64,000 bases of DNA. It comes from Pezizomycotina sp. ARF18 (Eukaryota > Ascomycota). Below are positions 63,928 to 64,000 of the stretch, piece by piece. Made by a program: the position numbers and the translations under genes. The DNA lies in contig AZLU01000006.1 in NCBI GenBank assembly GCA_002224055.1, positions 355,527 through 419,526 on the forward strand. Reading direction: 5' to 3'. The notes below the pieces were generated by a model that was given only the letters and a program-made list of their open reading frames with translations, was not told where the DNA came from and ran no database searches. Within the stretch, counting starts at the first letter, position 1; every line of letters begins with the position of its first letter.

Positions 63928-64000
63928 CAACGGACGAAATCGACTCAAGTGGACGATACTGGTTAGCAGCTAATACAGCTCCAATTCGGAAGTACAAAAA

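Noticed and set aside
1-64000. CRISPR arrays, bacterial operons, rRNA genes, secondary-metabolite cluster
   Set aside because: No regularly spaced repeats, no compact same-strand gene runs, no rRNA signature and no PKS/NRPS motifs were seen.

Overview
The window looks like a gene-poor stretch of a large nuclear genome from a filamentous ascomycete (Pezizomycotina). The evidence is the gene content: a filamentous-type G1/S cyclin, a FYVE-type PtdIns3P 5-kinase (Fab1), a GPR1/FUN34/YaaH-family acetate transporter and a small cysteine-rich secreted protein. Introns are short, with GTAAGT/GTACGT donors and CTAAC branch points close to the acceptor. I cannot name the genus. A/T homopolymers of 20-37 bases are very common, as are long pyrimidine-rich stretches. 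There are no bacterial operons, rRNA genes, CRISPR arrays or intact transposon polyproteins.

Layout. 1-14.6 kb: no recognisable gene, ending in a C/T-rich leader-like zone. 14.65-16.0 kb (+): G1/S cyclin. 16-19.2 kb: no recognised gene. 19.2-27.1 kb: degraded-looking AT-rich DNA with repeat remnants, a tRNA-like (SINE-like) remnant and one isolated gene for a small secreted cysteine-rich protein (minus strand, 21.0-21.3 kb). 27.1-27.5 kb (+): an orphan cysteine-containing ORF. 28.0-28.3 kb (-): a mini-protein with an N-terminal PAM2-like motif. 32.7-33.6 kb (-): acetate-transporter-type membrane protein with two introns. 33.6-47.0 kb: no confident gene; it holds a GC-rich open frame at 37.1-37.6 kb, an AT-rich block at 38.5-43.5 kb and an 11-bp minisatellite. 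47.0-47.6 kb (-): a basic protein with repeated RRxS sites. 47.6-55.7 kb: no confident gene; it holds a duplicated poly(A)-associated 76-bp unit and a G-quadruplex motif. 55.7-63.8 kb (-): FAB1, nearly or entirely complete.

One property governs how the sequence must be read. Every conserved gene is broken into pieces lying in alternating frames, and where protein conservation lets me locate the breaks they are almost all single-base losses in short homopolymer runs. The encoded residues are otherwise well conserved, including in genes that should be essential or nearly so. The simplest reading is uncorrected homopolymer-length error in the assembly rather than mass pseudogene formation. Exact start, stop and intron coordinates are therefore approximate, and further real genes may be hidden in the 'empty' stretches.

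The genes do not form an obvious pathway or cluster. They are a cell-cycle regulator, a vacuolar/endosomal lipid kinase, an acetate/ammonium-type transporter, a probable poly(A)-binding-protein ligand, a phosphosite-rich protein and a secreted effector-like peptide. The last lies alone in repeat-like AT-rich DNA, a setting typical of fungal secreted virulence-type or lineage-specific genes.
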